In this document: piece by piece, positions 6,231 through 12,747 of the stretch
Position numbering within the stretch: the stretch's first letter is position 1
Layout: every line of letters begins with the position of its first letter
Assembly: GCA_051744845.1 (NCBI GenBank)
Contig: JBNJDJ010000058.1
Coordinates: forward strand, 1 to 12,814
Direction: 5' to 3'
DNA from: JBNJDJ01 sp051744845
GTDB taxonomy: Bacteria > Bacillota > Clostridia > Peptostreptococcales > Acidaminobacteraceae
Length of the DNA: 12,814 bases
Position numbers and translations under genes: made by a program
Notes under the pieces: model-generated
The model's input: only the letters and a program-made list of their open reading frames with translations
Databases searched by the model: none
Told to the model about the DNA's origin: nothing

Positions 6231-7481
6231 TTATTTTAGTTTATTTATATTTTTTATTCTATAATTATATCTTTTATTTCCTTGTCTTAAATGATAAAGC
6301 TTAGCAGAGTCACTTGCATTTTGCACAAAAGGTATAAAATCTTTTCCTTTTATAAACATGCTTCCTTTTGAACAACTAATTTCATTAAACTCTTTTACAT
6401 CATCTACTCTTACAAACTCACCTTTTGCCATAAAAGGTACACTTTCTCCAGAATGTATCATTTTACCTGAACACGGAGTGCTGTGGTCTCCTGTTACTAT
6501 TAATAGACCTTTAAAATCTAAAAGTTTTTCAATCTTTTTATCAATTTTTTCAATTTCTTTAACTTTTAAAAAAGGATCCTTTTTATGTGAAGCACTATCA
6601 GGCAATTTAGTATGTAAATGTATATATTCTTTTTTACTTTTTAATGCTAAATCTATTGCATCATCGAAAGATTTATACCTTAAGTAATTTATATCTAAAA
6701 TTTCAGATATTCCTTTGAAAAGATCAGATTTAGCTAAGATTAACCCAGACTTTCCTGTTCTTTTTTTAAAAGAATCTAAAGATTTATATTTTCCTGCCCA
6801 TTTTGTTAAAATGAAATTAGCTTTTTTTAAATTCATTTCTTTTCTTTTTTTATTAAAATCTAAATTGTCTAAAATCAAAAAGTTTTCTTTCAAAAATTTA
6901 TTAATTAACTTACTTGTTTTATAAGCTAAATCTTTATTAGTTTCAAAAGGTTCTACTTTCATTGCGTATTGAGGTGAGTAGAAAGGATCACTATCTGAAA
7001 TATTCTTAGACAGTTTTTTACCTTTAACTAAAATAATAAGGTGACTATCATAAGAATGTATAACTTTAAATTTAAATCCATCAATATTTCTATTAATTTT
7101 TTTAATTATTTTTTTAATTTCTTCTTTTTTTAAATCCTTACAAAATCTTTCCTTTATTAAAAAACCATCTTCTTTTTTTTCAACATTTGCAAAAGAAGCT
7201 CTTAAAACTAAAGTTTCTTTGTCTAATTTTATTCCTTCACCTAAAGCATCAATAACTGATCTATTTGGGTACTCCTTTAATGTATATCCAAATAGTATAA
7301 AATGAGCTAAATCGGTTCCTAATACTTTTCCATAGTCCAAAGGTGTCATCAATCCGCATTGAGATTTTTTAGCTATAAGGTCTAAGTTTGGAGTTTTTGC
7401 ATAATCTAAAGGAGTCTTATTATCTAATATTTTATAACTTCTATCTCCAATTCCATCTAATAATAAATTAATAACTTTCAT
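6231..7481 (-). CDS. Alkaline-phosphatase-superfamily enzyme related to archaeal-type phosphoglycerate mutase (ApgM-like)
   Basis: A 416-residue protein with the metal-site pattern of the alkaline phosphatase superfamily: D9 (LLLDGIGD), Thr56 in GTDLAH at the nucleophile position, D295 and H299 (LPDSASH), D332 and H333 (TGDHSTP), and H343 (MIHSGESVPF). The overall order TPLDYAKTPNLD, then GLM, then EALG-like DALGEGI, matches cofactor-independent phosphoglycerate mutases of the archaeal ApgM type. It differs from what I expect of ApgM in having Thr where Ser is usual and NRSVIDAL where GRGP is common. It may therefore not be a glycolytic mutase. Its ATG overlaps the TGA of the PP-loop gene (ATGA), so the two are coupled and probably act together. 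Members of this superfamily act on phosphomonoesters, phosphodiesters or phosphonates; the substrate here is unknown. Confidence 0.72.
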   Translation of the reverse strand: MKVINLLLDGIGDRSYKILDNKTPLDYAKTPNLDLIAKKSQCGLMTPLDYGKVLGTDLAHFILFGYTLKEYPNRSVIDALGEGIKLDKETLVLRASFANVEKKEDGFLIKERFCKDLKKEEIKKIIKKINRNIDGFKFKVIHSYDSHLIILVKGKKLSKNISDSDPFYSPQYAMKVEPFETNKDLAYKTSKLINKFLKENFLILDNLDFNKKRKEMNLKKANFILTKWAGKYKSLDSFKKRTGKSGLILAKSDLFKGISEILDINYLRYKSFDDAIDLALKSKKEYIHLHTKLPDSASHKKDPFLKVKEIEKIDKKIEKLLDFKGLLIVTGDHSTPCSGKMIHSGESVPFMAKGEFVRVDDVKEFNEISCSKGSMFIKGKDFIPFVQNASDSAKLYHLRQGNKRYNYRIKNINKLK

Positions 7482-8251
7482 ATAATTTCTAAAATCCTTT
7501 TTTCTAATTTTTTCAAGTCTTTTTTATCATTTTCAATATATTTAACTATTAATTTACCAGCAGGTTTTAAAAACTCATTTAAAAATTTATCTAATTTTTT
7601 ATTATCATATATAGCTTTATAATTTATATCTCTATAATTACCACTTAATACACAACTAGGATGATTTTTACCTTCTTCCCATTTATAACCTATTAAATCA
7701 TTTATTATTTCTCCATCATAAACATTTCTAATAGGCATTTCTAATTTGCAATTAGATTTTTCAATTACATTTTGATAAATATCTAAAGATTTTCCTAATT
7801 GATTTACCTTTTGTTTACCATCGTGAGATTCTCTCTCTCCTGATAATATAATTTTAGATAAGTTAATAGCAAATGGAATTTTGGTTAAATGAAAATATAA
7901 ATGACAACCTATACAAGGTGTAAAAAAATCATATTTTTTTATAAGTAAAGTCATTACTCTACCATTTAAAACTTTCCAAAGTTCAAAATCATTATATTCA
8001 ATTAAAGGATATAATGTTTTTTTACCTTTATATTTTTCATTTACTATTTTTTTTGTTTTTAAATAATTTGCATATATTGTATTATAATCACCATATTCTG
8101 TACCTGCAAACGAGGCTATAGGTAATATATAATCATATTTTTCAAATGCTTTCATTATCGCTGCTACACTATCTCTACCTGAAAACTCTCCAATAACAGT
8201 TTTCGGAGAGTATTTTTTATAATCAAACTTTTTAATACTTTTATCTATCAT
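7478..8251 (-). CDS. PP-loop ATPase with C-x2-C plus C motif (tRNA-thiolase/adenylating type, substrate unknown)
   Basis: A 257-residue protein. SGRDS at 24-28 (GEFSGRDSVAAI) is a variant of the SGGxDS PP-loop of N-type ATP pyrophosphatases, which adenylate a substrate before adding sulfur or nitrogen. C113-x2-C116 (TPCIGC) lies in the middle and C200 (HPSCVLSGNYRD) about 84 residues later. GERESHDGKQ (138-147) may contribute to the active site. Three cysteines in this order resemble TtcA/TtuA-type tRNA thiolases that bind a 4Fe-4S cluster, but the overall sequence is not one I recognise as either. It is the first gene of a coupled pair with the ApgM-like gene. It is divergent from a Fur-box-controlled ferredoxin whose operator lies about 80 bp upstream of this start. 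AAGGAG precedes the ATG. The exact substrate is unknown. Confidence 0.65.
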   Translation of the reverse strand: MIDKSIKKFDYKKYSPKTVIGEFSGRDSVAAIMKAFEKYDYILPIASFAGTEYGDYNTIYANYLKTKKIVNEKYKGKKTLYPLIEYNDFELWKVLNGRVMTLLIKKYDFFTPCIGCHLYFHLTKIPFAINLSKIILSGERESHDGKQKVNQLGKSLDIYQNVIEKSNCKLEMPIRNVYDGEIINDLIGYKWEEGKNHPSCVLSGNYRDINYKAIYDNKKLDKFLNEFLKPAGKLIVKYIENDKKDLKKLEKRILEII

Positions 8252-8276
8252 ATTTTCTCCTTACATACTTAAAAAC

Positions 8277-8282
8277 ATTATA
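8277..8282 (-). promoter_or_regulatory. Probable -10 element of the PP-loop/ApgM-like pair
   Basis: TATAAT on minus (8282-8277) lies about 25 bases before the PP-loop start. No good -35 is present; a run of T occupies that position. The Fur box at 8329-8351 lies upstream and could affect it. Confidence 0.45.
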
Positions 8283-8328
8283 TCATCAATTTTAACTTTA
8301 AAAAATATCTTTTTTAAAAAATACAAAC

Positions 8329-8351
8329 CAATTGATAATAATTATCAATTG
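8329..8351. promoter_or_regulatory. Fur box (perfect 7-1-7 palindrome with extended arms)
   Basis: TGATAATAATTATCA (8333-8347) matches the Fur 7-1-7 consensus TGATAATNATTATCA at every position. The inversion extends to 11-bp arms (8329-8339 and 8341-8351). It differs from the PerR box at the diagnostic G/C positions. It covers the -35 of the ferredoxin gene, so iron-loaded Fur would repress that gene. The divergent PP-loop gene may share this control. Confidence 0.92.
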
Positions 8352-8360
8352 TGGTATAAT
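8332..8360 (+). promoter_or_regulatory. Promoter of the basic ferredoxin gene
   Basis: TTGATA (8332-8337), a 17-bp spacer and TATAAT (8355-8360) form a near-consensus promoter. Its -35 and upstream spacer lie inside the Fur palindrome. The predicted start is near 8367, leaving a very short leader with the AGAGGTG ribosome site. Confidence 0.85.
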
Positions 8361-8379
8361 TATAAAAAGAGGTGATAAT

Positions 8380-8652
8380 ATGGGACATAAAGTTACTTTT
8401 ATTAAAGATGTTGTAACTAAAAAGAAAAAAAAATATAAAATCTTAAAAGTTGCTAAAAAAAATAAAGTAAAAATAAAAGCTCCTTGCAAAAAAGGTAAAT
8501 GTAAAAAATGTGTTGTTCAAGTTTTAGAAGGAAAAGTTTCAAAACCAAAAAAATCTGAAATAAAAGCTTTTTCAAAAAAAGAACTTAAAAAAGGTTATAG
8601 ACTCGCTTGCAAGGCTAAAATAAGTAGTGATGCTAAAATTGTAATTAAATAA
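8380..8652 (+). CDS. Very lysine-rich [2Fe-2S] ferredoxin-like protein
   Basis: A 90-residue protein with a plant-type [2Fe-2S] cysteine pattern: C36-x4-C41-x2-C44 (APCKKGKCKKC) and C77 in GYRLACKAKI, where a normal ferredoxin has GYRLACQA. The start is the ATG at 8380, preceded by AGAGGTG; the frame is open further upstream only through the promoter. By my count 32 of 90 residues are Lys and only about five are Asp or Glu. The charge is therefore strongly positive, the opposite of typical ferredoxins. Lysine codons are nearly all AAA, so base composition contributes, but neighbours of the same composition are not this basic. A perfect Fur box over the promoter predicts expression under iron limitation. 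It probably transfers electrons; the partner is unknown. The divergent PP-loop protein with its possible iron-sulfur site is one candidate. Confidence 0.82.
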   Translation: MGHKVTFIKDVVTKKKKKYKILKVAKKNKVKIKAPCKKGKCKKCVVQVLEGKVSKPKKSEIKAFSKKELKKGYRLACKAKISSDAKIVIK

Positions 8653-8731
8653 GTTTTTAATATTCATTAAATTTTTTCACTTATCAAAGTTTATCAAAGA
8701 AATAAGTTTTCATAATCTATTATTAAACTAT

Positions 8732-8762
8732 CCATCACAATTTAAAATCTAGATTGTGATGG
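8732..8762 (+). other. Stable hairpin in the ferredoxin 3' region
   Basis: CCATCACAAT (8732-8741) pairs with ATTGTGATGG (8753-8762), with further pairing possible in the 11-base loop. No T-run follows on either strand, so it is not a terminator by itself. It is the most GC-rich patch of this gap and lies about 80 bases after the ferredoxin stop. Confidence 0.6.
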
Positions 8763-8779
8763 AAATTTCATATTATTAC

Positions 8780-8818
8780 AATCTGATTTAATTGCTAAAA
8801 TATTTAGATTCTTTTTTT
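8780..8818 (+). terminator. Probable plus-strand terminator ending the ferredoxin transcript
   Basis: AATCTGA (8780-8786) pairs with TTAGATT (8804-8810) including one G-U pair, with an inner TTTA/TAAA pairing. C and seven T (8812-8818) follow. This would end a ferredoxin transcript with a roughly 165-nt untranslated tail, or a separate small RNA. Confidence 0.55.
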
Positions 8819-8881
8819 GCAATTACTTTTGTTAAATATCATAATTATTATTTATAAAGCTATTAAAATTTTTCAAAAAAA

Positions 8882-8909
8882 TAAAAAAGACTTATTAAAA
8901 AATAAGTCT
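8882..8909 (-). terminator. Terminator of the perR gene
   Basis: A 9-bp perfect stem (AGACTTATT at 8888-8896 with AATAAGTCT at 8901-8909) has a 4-base loop. The minus strand continues in six T. It starts about 10 bases after the perR stop. Confidence 0.85.
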
Positions 8910-8919
8910 ATCAATAGAT

Positions 8920-9342
8920 TTAGCCTTTATCTTGACATTTTGAACAAATCCCTTTTAAATAAACATGATATTCATCGACCTCATGCTTTTCAATTTCCTT
9001 TTTATTTTTATAATCTAAATCAAAATCGAAATCAAATATATTTTTACATTTCTTACATTGAAAATGTCCATGTTGATCAACACTATGATCATAACGTATT
9101 TCGTTATTCTCAACTAAAATTGGTATAACAATACCTTTTTCTAAAAACAAGTCAAACGTATTATAAACTGTTGTTTTAGATAATGTCATTAACTCATCAC
9201 TTAATGCATCATAAACTTCATCTACAGTTGGATGAGTTTCATTTAAAACTAGATATTCATATATTTTAATACGTTGAAGCGATGGTCTAATATCATTTTT
9301 TCTTAAATATTTTTTTATTGACTCTACGTCTTTAGGATACAT
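8920..9342 (-). CDS. perR: Peroxide-responsive repressor PerR (Fur family)
   Basis: A 140-residue Fur-family regulator. The N-terminal winged helix includes RPSLQRIKIYEYL (19-31) and the recognition region LSKTTVYNTFDLF (54-66). The metal-sensing residues fall at exactly the PerR numbers known from B. subtilis: H37, D85, H91, H93 and D104. D104 is a Glu in true Fur proteins, which is the main reason for the PerR call. The structural zinc pairs are C96-x2-C99 and C133-x2-C136. Iron-bound PerR represses its targets until peroxide oxidises the histidines. In clostridia PerR controls rubredoxin, rubrerythrins and flavodiiron proteins, and two such genes lie nearby. AAGGAG precedes the ATG at 9342. 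The AT-rich upstream region (9343-9533) holds no promoter or PerR box that I can call with confidence. Confidence 0.9.
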   Translation of the reverse strand: MYPKDVESIKKYLRKNDIRPSLQRIKIYEYLVLNETHPTVDEVYDALSDELMTLSKTTVYNTFDLFLEKGIVIPILVENNEIRYDHSVDQHGHFQCKKCKNIFDFDFDLDYKNKKEIEKHEVDEYHVYLKGICSKCQDKG

Positions 9343-9483
9343 AATAATCTCCTTAATCTTTACTAGCTATAATTAATACTTGATTATTAAAGGTATATGA
9401 AATCTAATAATTTTAAATATTATGATTATTTTTTTATGTCGTTATGTAATTAAAACTGAATTTTACCTTTAATACAAATTTGT

Positions 9484-9525
9484 TATTATTGGCATATTCA
9501 AATAATTGAATAAATGCCAATAATA
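9484..9525 (-). other. Long hairpin after the rubredoxin gene
   Basis: TATTATTGGCAT (9484-9495) pairs with ATGCCAATAATA (9514-9525), and ATTCAA (9496-9501) pairs with TTGAAT (9506-9511), leaving a 2-base bulge and a 4-base loop. It starts 9 bases past the rubredoxin stop on minus and probably ends or protects that transcript, although the following U-tract is poor. Confidence 0.6.
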
Positions 9526-9533
9526 TTAAGTTT

Positions 9534-9692
9534 TTACTGTTTACTAAAGAAGTCTTTACCTACACCACAAACTGGGCATACCCAATCTTCAGGTAAATCT
9601 TCAAATTTAGTACCTGGATCTATACCGTTATCTGGATCGCCTTTTTCTTCATCATAAACATATCCACATGGATCACATACATATTTAGCCAT
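9534..9692 (-). CDS. Rubredoxin
   Basis: A 52-residue rubredoxin of standard length. The iron is held by two knuckles, C-D-P-C-G-Y (YVCDPCGYVYD) and C-P-V-C-G (WVCPVCGVGKDFF). The expected middle, GDPDNGIDPGTKFEDLPEDW, lies between them. The start at 9692 is fixed by AAGGAGG before the ATG and by the family start; the frame is open 25 codons further upstream but only through the promoter. It is a one-electron carrier in the cytoplasm. In anaerobes it passes electrons from an NADH-rubredoxin reductase to flavodiiron proteins or rubrerythrin, and a flavodiiron gene lies about 2 kb away. It is divergent from the DNA repair operon, with perR downstream of it on the same strand. Confidence 0.96.
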   Translation of the reverse strand: MAKYVCDPCGYVYDEEKGDPDNGIDPGTKFEDLPEDWVCPVCGVGKDFFSKQ

Positions 9693-9735
9693 AAAAATCC
9701 TCCTTAATATAAACTTCCATTGTAATACTTCAACT

Positions 9736-9767
9736 ATTATAATAATACCAACCAAGTGATTTGTCAA
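9736..9767 (-). promoter_or_regulatory. Rubredoxin promoter with a possible PerR half-site
   Basis: On minus, TTGACA (9767-9762), a 17-bp spacer and TATTAT (9744-9739) form the promoter; TATAAT at 9741-9736 is an alternative -10 at 20 bp. Over the -10, 9737-9751 matches the PerR box TTATAATNATTATAA at 11 of 14 positions, with one half perfect. That makes it a plausible but unproven PerR operator. Confidence 0.65.
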
Positions 9768-9806
9768 GCTTTTTGTAAAAATTCCAAATTAAATTAATTT
9801 AATTTG

Positions 9807-9834
9807 TTGACATTTCTATTTATCCATTTATAAT
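9807..9834 (+). promoter_or_regulatory. Promoter of the ogg-xth operon
   Basis: TTGACA (9807-9812), a 16-bp spacer and TATAAT (9829-9834) match consensus. AAAGGAGG at 9852-9859 then precedes the ATG at 9864. An AATT-rich 20-bp palindrome at 9786-9805 sits just upstream of the -35 and may act as an UP element. Confidence 0.82.
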
Positions 9835-9863
9835 AAAGTTGTAACCATTACAAAGGAGGCTAC

Positions 9864-10703
9864 ATGAATTCAATTGAAATTAAAGACCTAAACTTAGAAA
9901 AAATATATGATTCAGGACAAGTATTTAACTGGTATAAAGAAGACAATGGTAGTTTTACTATTATTTCTAAAGATAGATTAATAAATTTAAAACAAAAAGA
10001 TGAAAATTTAATTTATTTTAAATATGATAAATTTGATAAGTTTTGGAAAAACTATTTTGATTTAAATAAAGACTATAATGAAATATTTAAAACTTTTCCT
10101 AAAAAAGATATTCATTTAAATAAAGCTTTAGAATATGGACATGGACTTAAACTTTTAAACCAAGACCTTTTTGAAATAATCATAACTTTCATTATTTCAG
10201 CTAATAATAATATGAAAAGAATTAGAAATTCTATTCATAAATTATCTAAAAACTATGGCAAATTTTTAAAAACAATTAATAATAAAGACTACTACTCTTT
10301 TCCTACAGCTGATGTAATAGCAAATTTAACTGTAGATGAACTTAGAGATATGGGTGTAGGATATAGAGATAAGTATCTTAAAAAGAGCGCGCAAATGATT
10401 AATAATGGAGAGATTGATTTAAATCAAATTAATAAGTTACCTATTGATAAAGCAAGAAATGTTTTAAAAAAGTTACATGGGGTAGGTAATAAAGTAGCGG
10501 ATTGTATTCTTATATTTGGGTCAAACAAAACACAAGCTTTTCCTGTAGATACATGGGTTAAAAAGGTTTTAAATCACTATTATAGTATTGATTCAAAAGA
10601 TGCAAAAACTTTAAGAAATTTTTCAAAGAAACATTTTGGACCATATGCTGGTTATGCTCAACAATACTTATTTTATTATATAAAAGAAACAAAAGATTAT
10701 TAA
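9864..10703 (+). CDS. ogg: 8-oxoguanine DNA glycosylase/AP lyase (Ogg1-type, HhH-GPD)
   Basis: A 279-residue protein with an Ogg1-like N-terminal domain (SGQVFNWY at 17-24) and a helix-hairpin-helix GPD core. The catalytic Lys210 lies in LHGVGNKVADC and the helper Asp229 in FPVDTWV, 19 residues apart as in human OGG1 (K249/D268). It removes 8-oxoguanine opposite C and can nick the abasic site. FIISANNNMKRI (109-120) matches the minor-groove-reading loop of the family, where NNN is typical. It is the first gene of a two-gene operon; the exonuclease III gene starts 9 bases after its stop. The Ogg1-type gene, as opposed to MutM, is found in many clostridia and archaea. Position among oxygen-defence genes supports a role in oxidative damage repair. 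Confidence 0.92.
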   Translation: MNSIEIKDLNLEKIYDSGQVFNWYKEDNGSFTIISKDRLINLKQKDENLIYFKYDKFDKFWKNYFDLNKDYNEIFKTFPKKDIHLNKALEYGHGLKLLNQDLFEIIITFIISANNNMKRIRNSIHKLSKNYGKFLKTINNKDYYSFPTADVIANLTVDELRDMGVGYRDKYLKKSAQMINNGEIDLNQINKLPIDKARNVLKKLHGVGNKVADCILIFGSNKTQAFPVDTWVKKVLNHYYSIDSKDAKTLRNFSKKHFGPYAGYAQQYLFYYIKETKDY

Positions 10704-10712
10704 GGAGGAAAT

Positions 10713-11477
10713 ATGAAGATTTTTTCATGGAATGTAAATGGAATGAGAGCTGCTATTAAAAAAGGGCTTTTAGATTGGATTGAAAAAGAACAACCTGATA
10801 TACTTTGTATCCAAGAATCAAGAGCTTTAAAAGAGCAATTACCTAAAAAAGCTTTAAATATTGAAGGTTATGATTTTTTTATTAATCCTGGAGAAAGAAA
10901 GGGATACAGTGGAACTGCTGTATATTATAAGAAAAAACCTAATAGAATTTTAACTGGTTTACCAGATGAAAAGTTTAATAAAGAAGGAAGAACTACTATT
11001 TTAGAATATGATAATTTTGTACTTTTCAATATTTATTTTCCTAATGGTAAAAGCAAGCAAGAACGACTTGATTTTAAAATGGAGTTTTATGATGAGTTTT
11101 TAAGATATTCTAATGAATTAAAAAATGAAGGCAAATCTATTATTGCTTGTGGTGATTATAATACAGCTCATAAAAGAATTGACTTAAAAAATGATAAATC
11201 CAATGAAAAATATTCAGGATTTTTACCTATGGAAAGAGAATGGATTGATAAATATATTGAAAATGGATACATTGATACATTTAGACATTTTCATCCAGAA
11301 AAGGTTAAATATAGCTGGTGGACTTATAGATTTAATGCAAGAAAAAATAATGCAGGATGGAGAATTGATTACTTCTTTGTATCTGAAGATTTAATTGATA
11401 ATGTTAAATCTGCTAAAATTCATAATGATGTTTATGGTTCAGACCACTGTCCTGTTTCTATAGAACTAAAAGAGTAA
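10713..11477 (+). CDS. xth: Exonuclease III / class II AP endonuclease (XthA/ExoA type)
   Basis: A 254-residue Mg-dependent endonuclease-exonuclease-phosphatase family enzyme of usual length. The active-site residues are visible: N7 (WNVNGMR), E35 (CIQES), Y108 (NIYFPNG), D148 and N150 (GDYNTAH), D219 (WRIDYFFVS), and D244 with H245 (GSDHCPV). The consensus QET is QES here, a mild change. It cuts 5' to abasic sites and trims blocked 3' ends, which is the step needed after the glycosylase encoded just upstream. The ribosome site AAGGAGG lies in the 9-base gap, so the two genes are co-transcribed. Translation may also be linked. A strong terminator follows, shared with the convergent flavodiiron gene. 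Confidence 0.95.
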   Translation: MKIFSWNVNGMRAAIKKGLLDWIEKEQPDILCIQESRALKEQLPKKALNIEGYDFFINPGERKGYSGTAVYYKKKPNRILTGLPDEKFNKEGRTTILEYDNFVLFNIYFPNGKSKQERLDFKMEFYDEFLRYSNELKNEGKSIIACGDYNTAHKRIDLKNDKSNEKYSGFLPMEREWIDKYIENGYIDTFRHFHPEKVKYSWWTYRFNARKNNAGWRIDYFFVSEDLIDNVKSAKIHNDVYGSDHCPVSIELKE

Positions 11478-11483
11478 AAAAAT

Positions 11484-11519
11484 AAATGCTTAGTCTTATA
11501 AATAGACTAAGCATTTTTT
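11484..11519. terminator. Bidirectional terminator between xth and the flavodiiron gene
   Basis: A 13-bp perfect stem (AAATGCTTAGTCT at 11484-11496 with AGACTAAGCATTT at 11504-11516) has a 7-base loop, T-rich on the right and A-rich on the left. It serves xth on plus and the flavodiiron gene (stop at 11522) on minus. Confidence 0.92.
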
Positions 11520-11521
11520 AA

Positions 11522-12709
11522 TTATTCTATACACTTTCCTACTTCACAAGCTAATTTTTCTGCTTGTTTGAAGTTTTCTTTCTTTGGAGCTCCTTTAAAT
11601 TCTATTGAATCACCAAGTTCTTCCCAACCAAGTTTTTCAACAAACTCATTTAATGTACTTACTCCACCGCCACTCCAAGTAAAGCTTCCAAAAGTAGCAA
11701 CTTTTTTATTTTTTAACTTTTTATTTACTAAAGCGTGCATTAAGCTTTCCATTGCAGGGAATGCTCTTGTATTATATGCACAACTACCTAAAAATATATA
11801 TTCGTACTTCCAGATTTCATTAATTAAATAAGATTCATGTGTTTTAGATGAATCATAAATTCTAATATTCTTGATTCCACTTTCTGATAAGCATCTAGCT
11901 ATATAGTCAGCCATTCTTTCTGTATTACCATACATAGAACCATATACTATTACTGCACCATCTTTAGGTTCATACTCACTCCAAGATTTATAATCATTAA
12001 TAATCTTTTCAGGATTTTCTCTCCATATTGGTCCATGAGTAGAAGCAACTACATTTATATCTAAATCAGATAATTTATTAATTGCACTAATTACCATAGG
12101 ACTATATTTTCCTACGATATTTGTAAAATATCTCATGATTTCATTTTCATAAAAATCTATATTAACTTCATCATCAAATATTCCACCATCTAATGATCCA
12201 AATCCTCCAAAAGCATCTCCTGAAAATAAAATTCCATGTTCTTCTAAATAAGTCATCATTGTTTCAGGCCAATGAAGCATTGGAGTCATAAAAAATTTCA
12301 AAGTATAATTACCTAAGTCAATTTCTTCTTTATTCTCAATTGTAACTAAGTTATCTTCAACTCCATAATAGTTTTTTAACATTCCAAAAGTTTTAGAATT
12401 TCCTATTATTTCTAAGTCAGGATAAACACTTAATAATTCTTTAATAGCTCCAGAATGATCTGGTTCCATATGATTAATAACTAAATAATCTACAGGTTTA
12501 TCTCCAATTTTATCTTTTATGTTATTAATATAATTAGTCGATTCTGTTGCCTTTACTGTATCAATCAATACAACTTTATCAGCATCAATCAAGTAAGAAT
12601 TATAAGTAACTCCATTAGGTAATGGCCAAAGCTTTTCAAAATATCTTGTATCTCTATCATTTACACCTATCCAATAAACATCTTTTTTTACTTCTATTAC
12701 ATTTTTCAA
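11522..12709 (-). CDS. fprA: Flavodiiron protein (FprA-type, O2/NO reductase)
   Basis: A cytoplasmic A-type flavodiiron protein of about 395 residues. Numbered from a GTG at 12718, the metallo-beta-lactamase domain holds the diiron ligands H83-x-E85-x-D87-H88 (HMEPDHSGA), H149 (MLHWPE), D168 (SGDAFGG) and H228 (STHGPIW). The flavodoxin domain follows with its FMN loop SMYGNTERMA (261-270), SCAYNTRAFPA and GSFTWSGGG. It reduces oxygen to water or nitric oxide to N2O using electrons from rubredoxin, whose gene lies about 2 kb away. I prefer the TTG at 12709 as start because GAGGTGG sits about 7 bases before it; the GTG at 12718 has no ribosome site. It shares a terminator with xth. PerR control is expected from clostridial relatives, but no clear PerR box is seen. 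Confidence 0.93.
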   Translation of the reverse strand: MKNVIEVKKDVYWIGVNDRDTRYFEKLWPLPNGVTYNSYLIDADKVVLIDTVKATESTNYINNIKDKIGDKPVDYLVINHMEPDHSGAIKELLSVYPDLEIIGNSKTFGMLKNYYGVEDNLVTIENKEEIDLGNYTLKFFMTPMLHWPETMMTYLEEHGILFSGDAFGGFGSLDGGIFDDEVNIDFYENEIMRYFTNIVGKYSPMVISAINKLSDLDINVVASTHGPIWRENPEKIINDYKSWSEYEPKDGAVIVYGSMYGNTERMADYIARCLSESGIKNIRIYDSSKTHESYLINEIWKYEYIFLGSCAYNTRAFPAMESLMHALVNKKLKNKKVATFGSFTWSGGGVSTLNEFVEKLGWEELGDSIEFKGAPKKENFKQAEKLACEVGKCIE

Positions 12710-12747
12710 AGTATCCACCTCTTTTTTAATATTTTATATTCATTACA

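Noticed and set aside
6358..6924. Two plus-strand open frames opposite the ApgM-like gene
   Set aside because: They overlap conserved metal-site codons of the real gene and show no start signal or family likeness.
8332..8351. PerR box instead of Fur box upstream of the ferredoxin
   Set aside because: The second and penultimate positions are G and C as in Fur boxes; PerR boxes have T and A there.
8332..8379. Longer ferredoxin N-terminus starting inside the Fur box
   Set aside because: It would place translation inside the promoter; the ATG at 8380 has its own ribosome site and gives a normal ferredoxin start.
8298..8489. Minus-strand Phe/Ile-rich frame over the ferredoxin start
   Set aside because: It is the complement of the lysine-rich ferredoxin codons (AAA read as TTT) and crosses the Fur box and promoter.
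8817..9128. Plus-strand frame opposite the end of perR
   Set aside because: It starts in a noncoding gap without a ribosome site and is antisense to the metal-binding half of PerR.
9343..9533. PerR autoregulatory boxes upstream of perR
   Set aside because: Several TAATAAT/ATTATTA-like inversions occur, but the region is so AT-rich that none stands out from chance.
9786..9805. 20-bp AATT palindrome between the rubredoxin and ogg promoters as an operator
   Set aside because: It is a simple A/T arrangement easily formed by chance here. I kept it only as a possible UP element.
11191..11831. Short plus-strand frames within xth and opposite the flavodiiron gene
   Set aside because: They are alternative frames of conserved genes and lack start signals.
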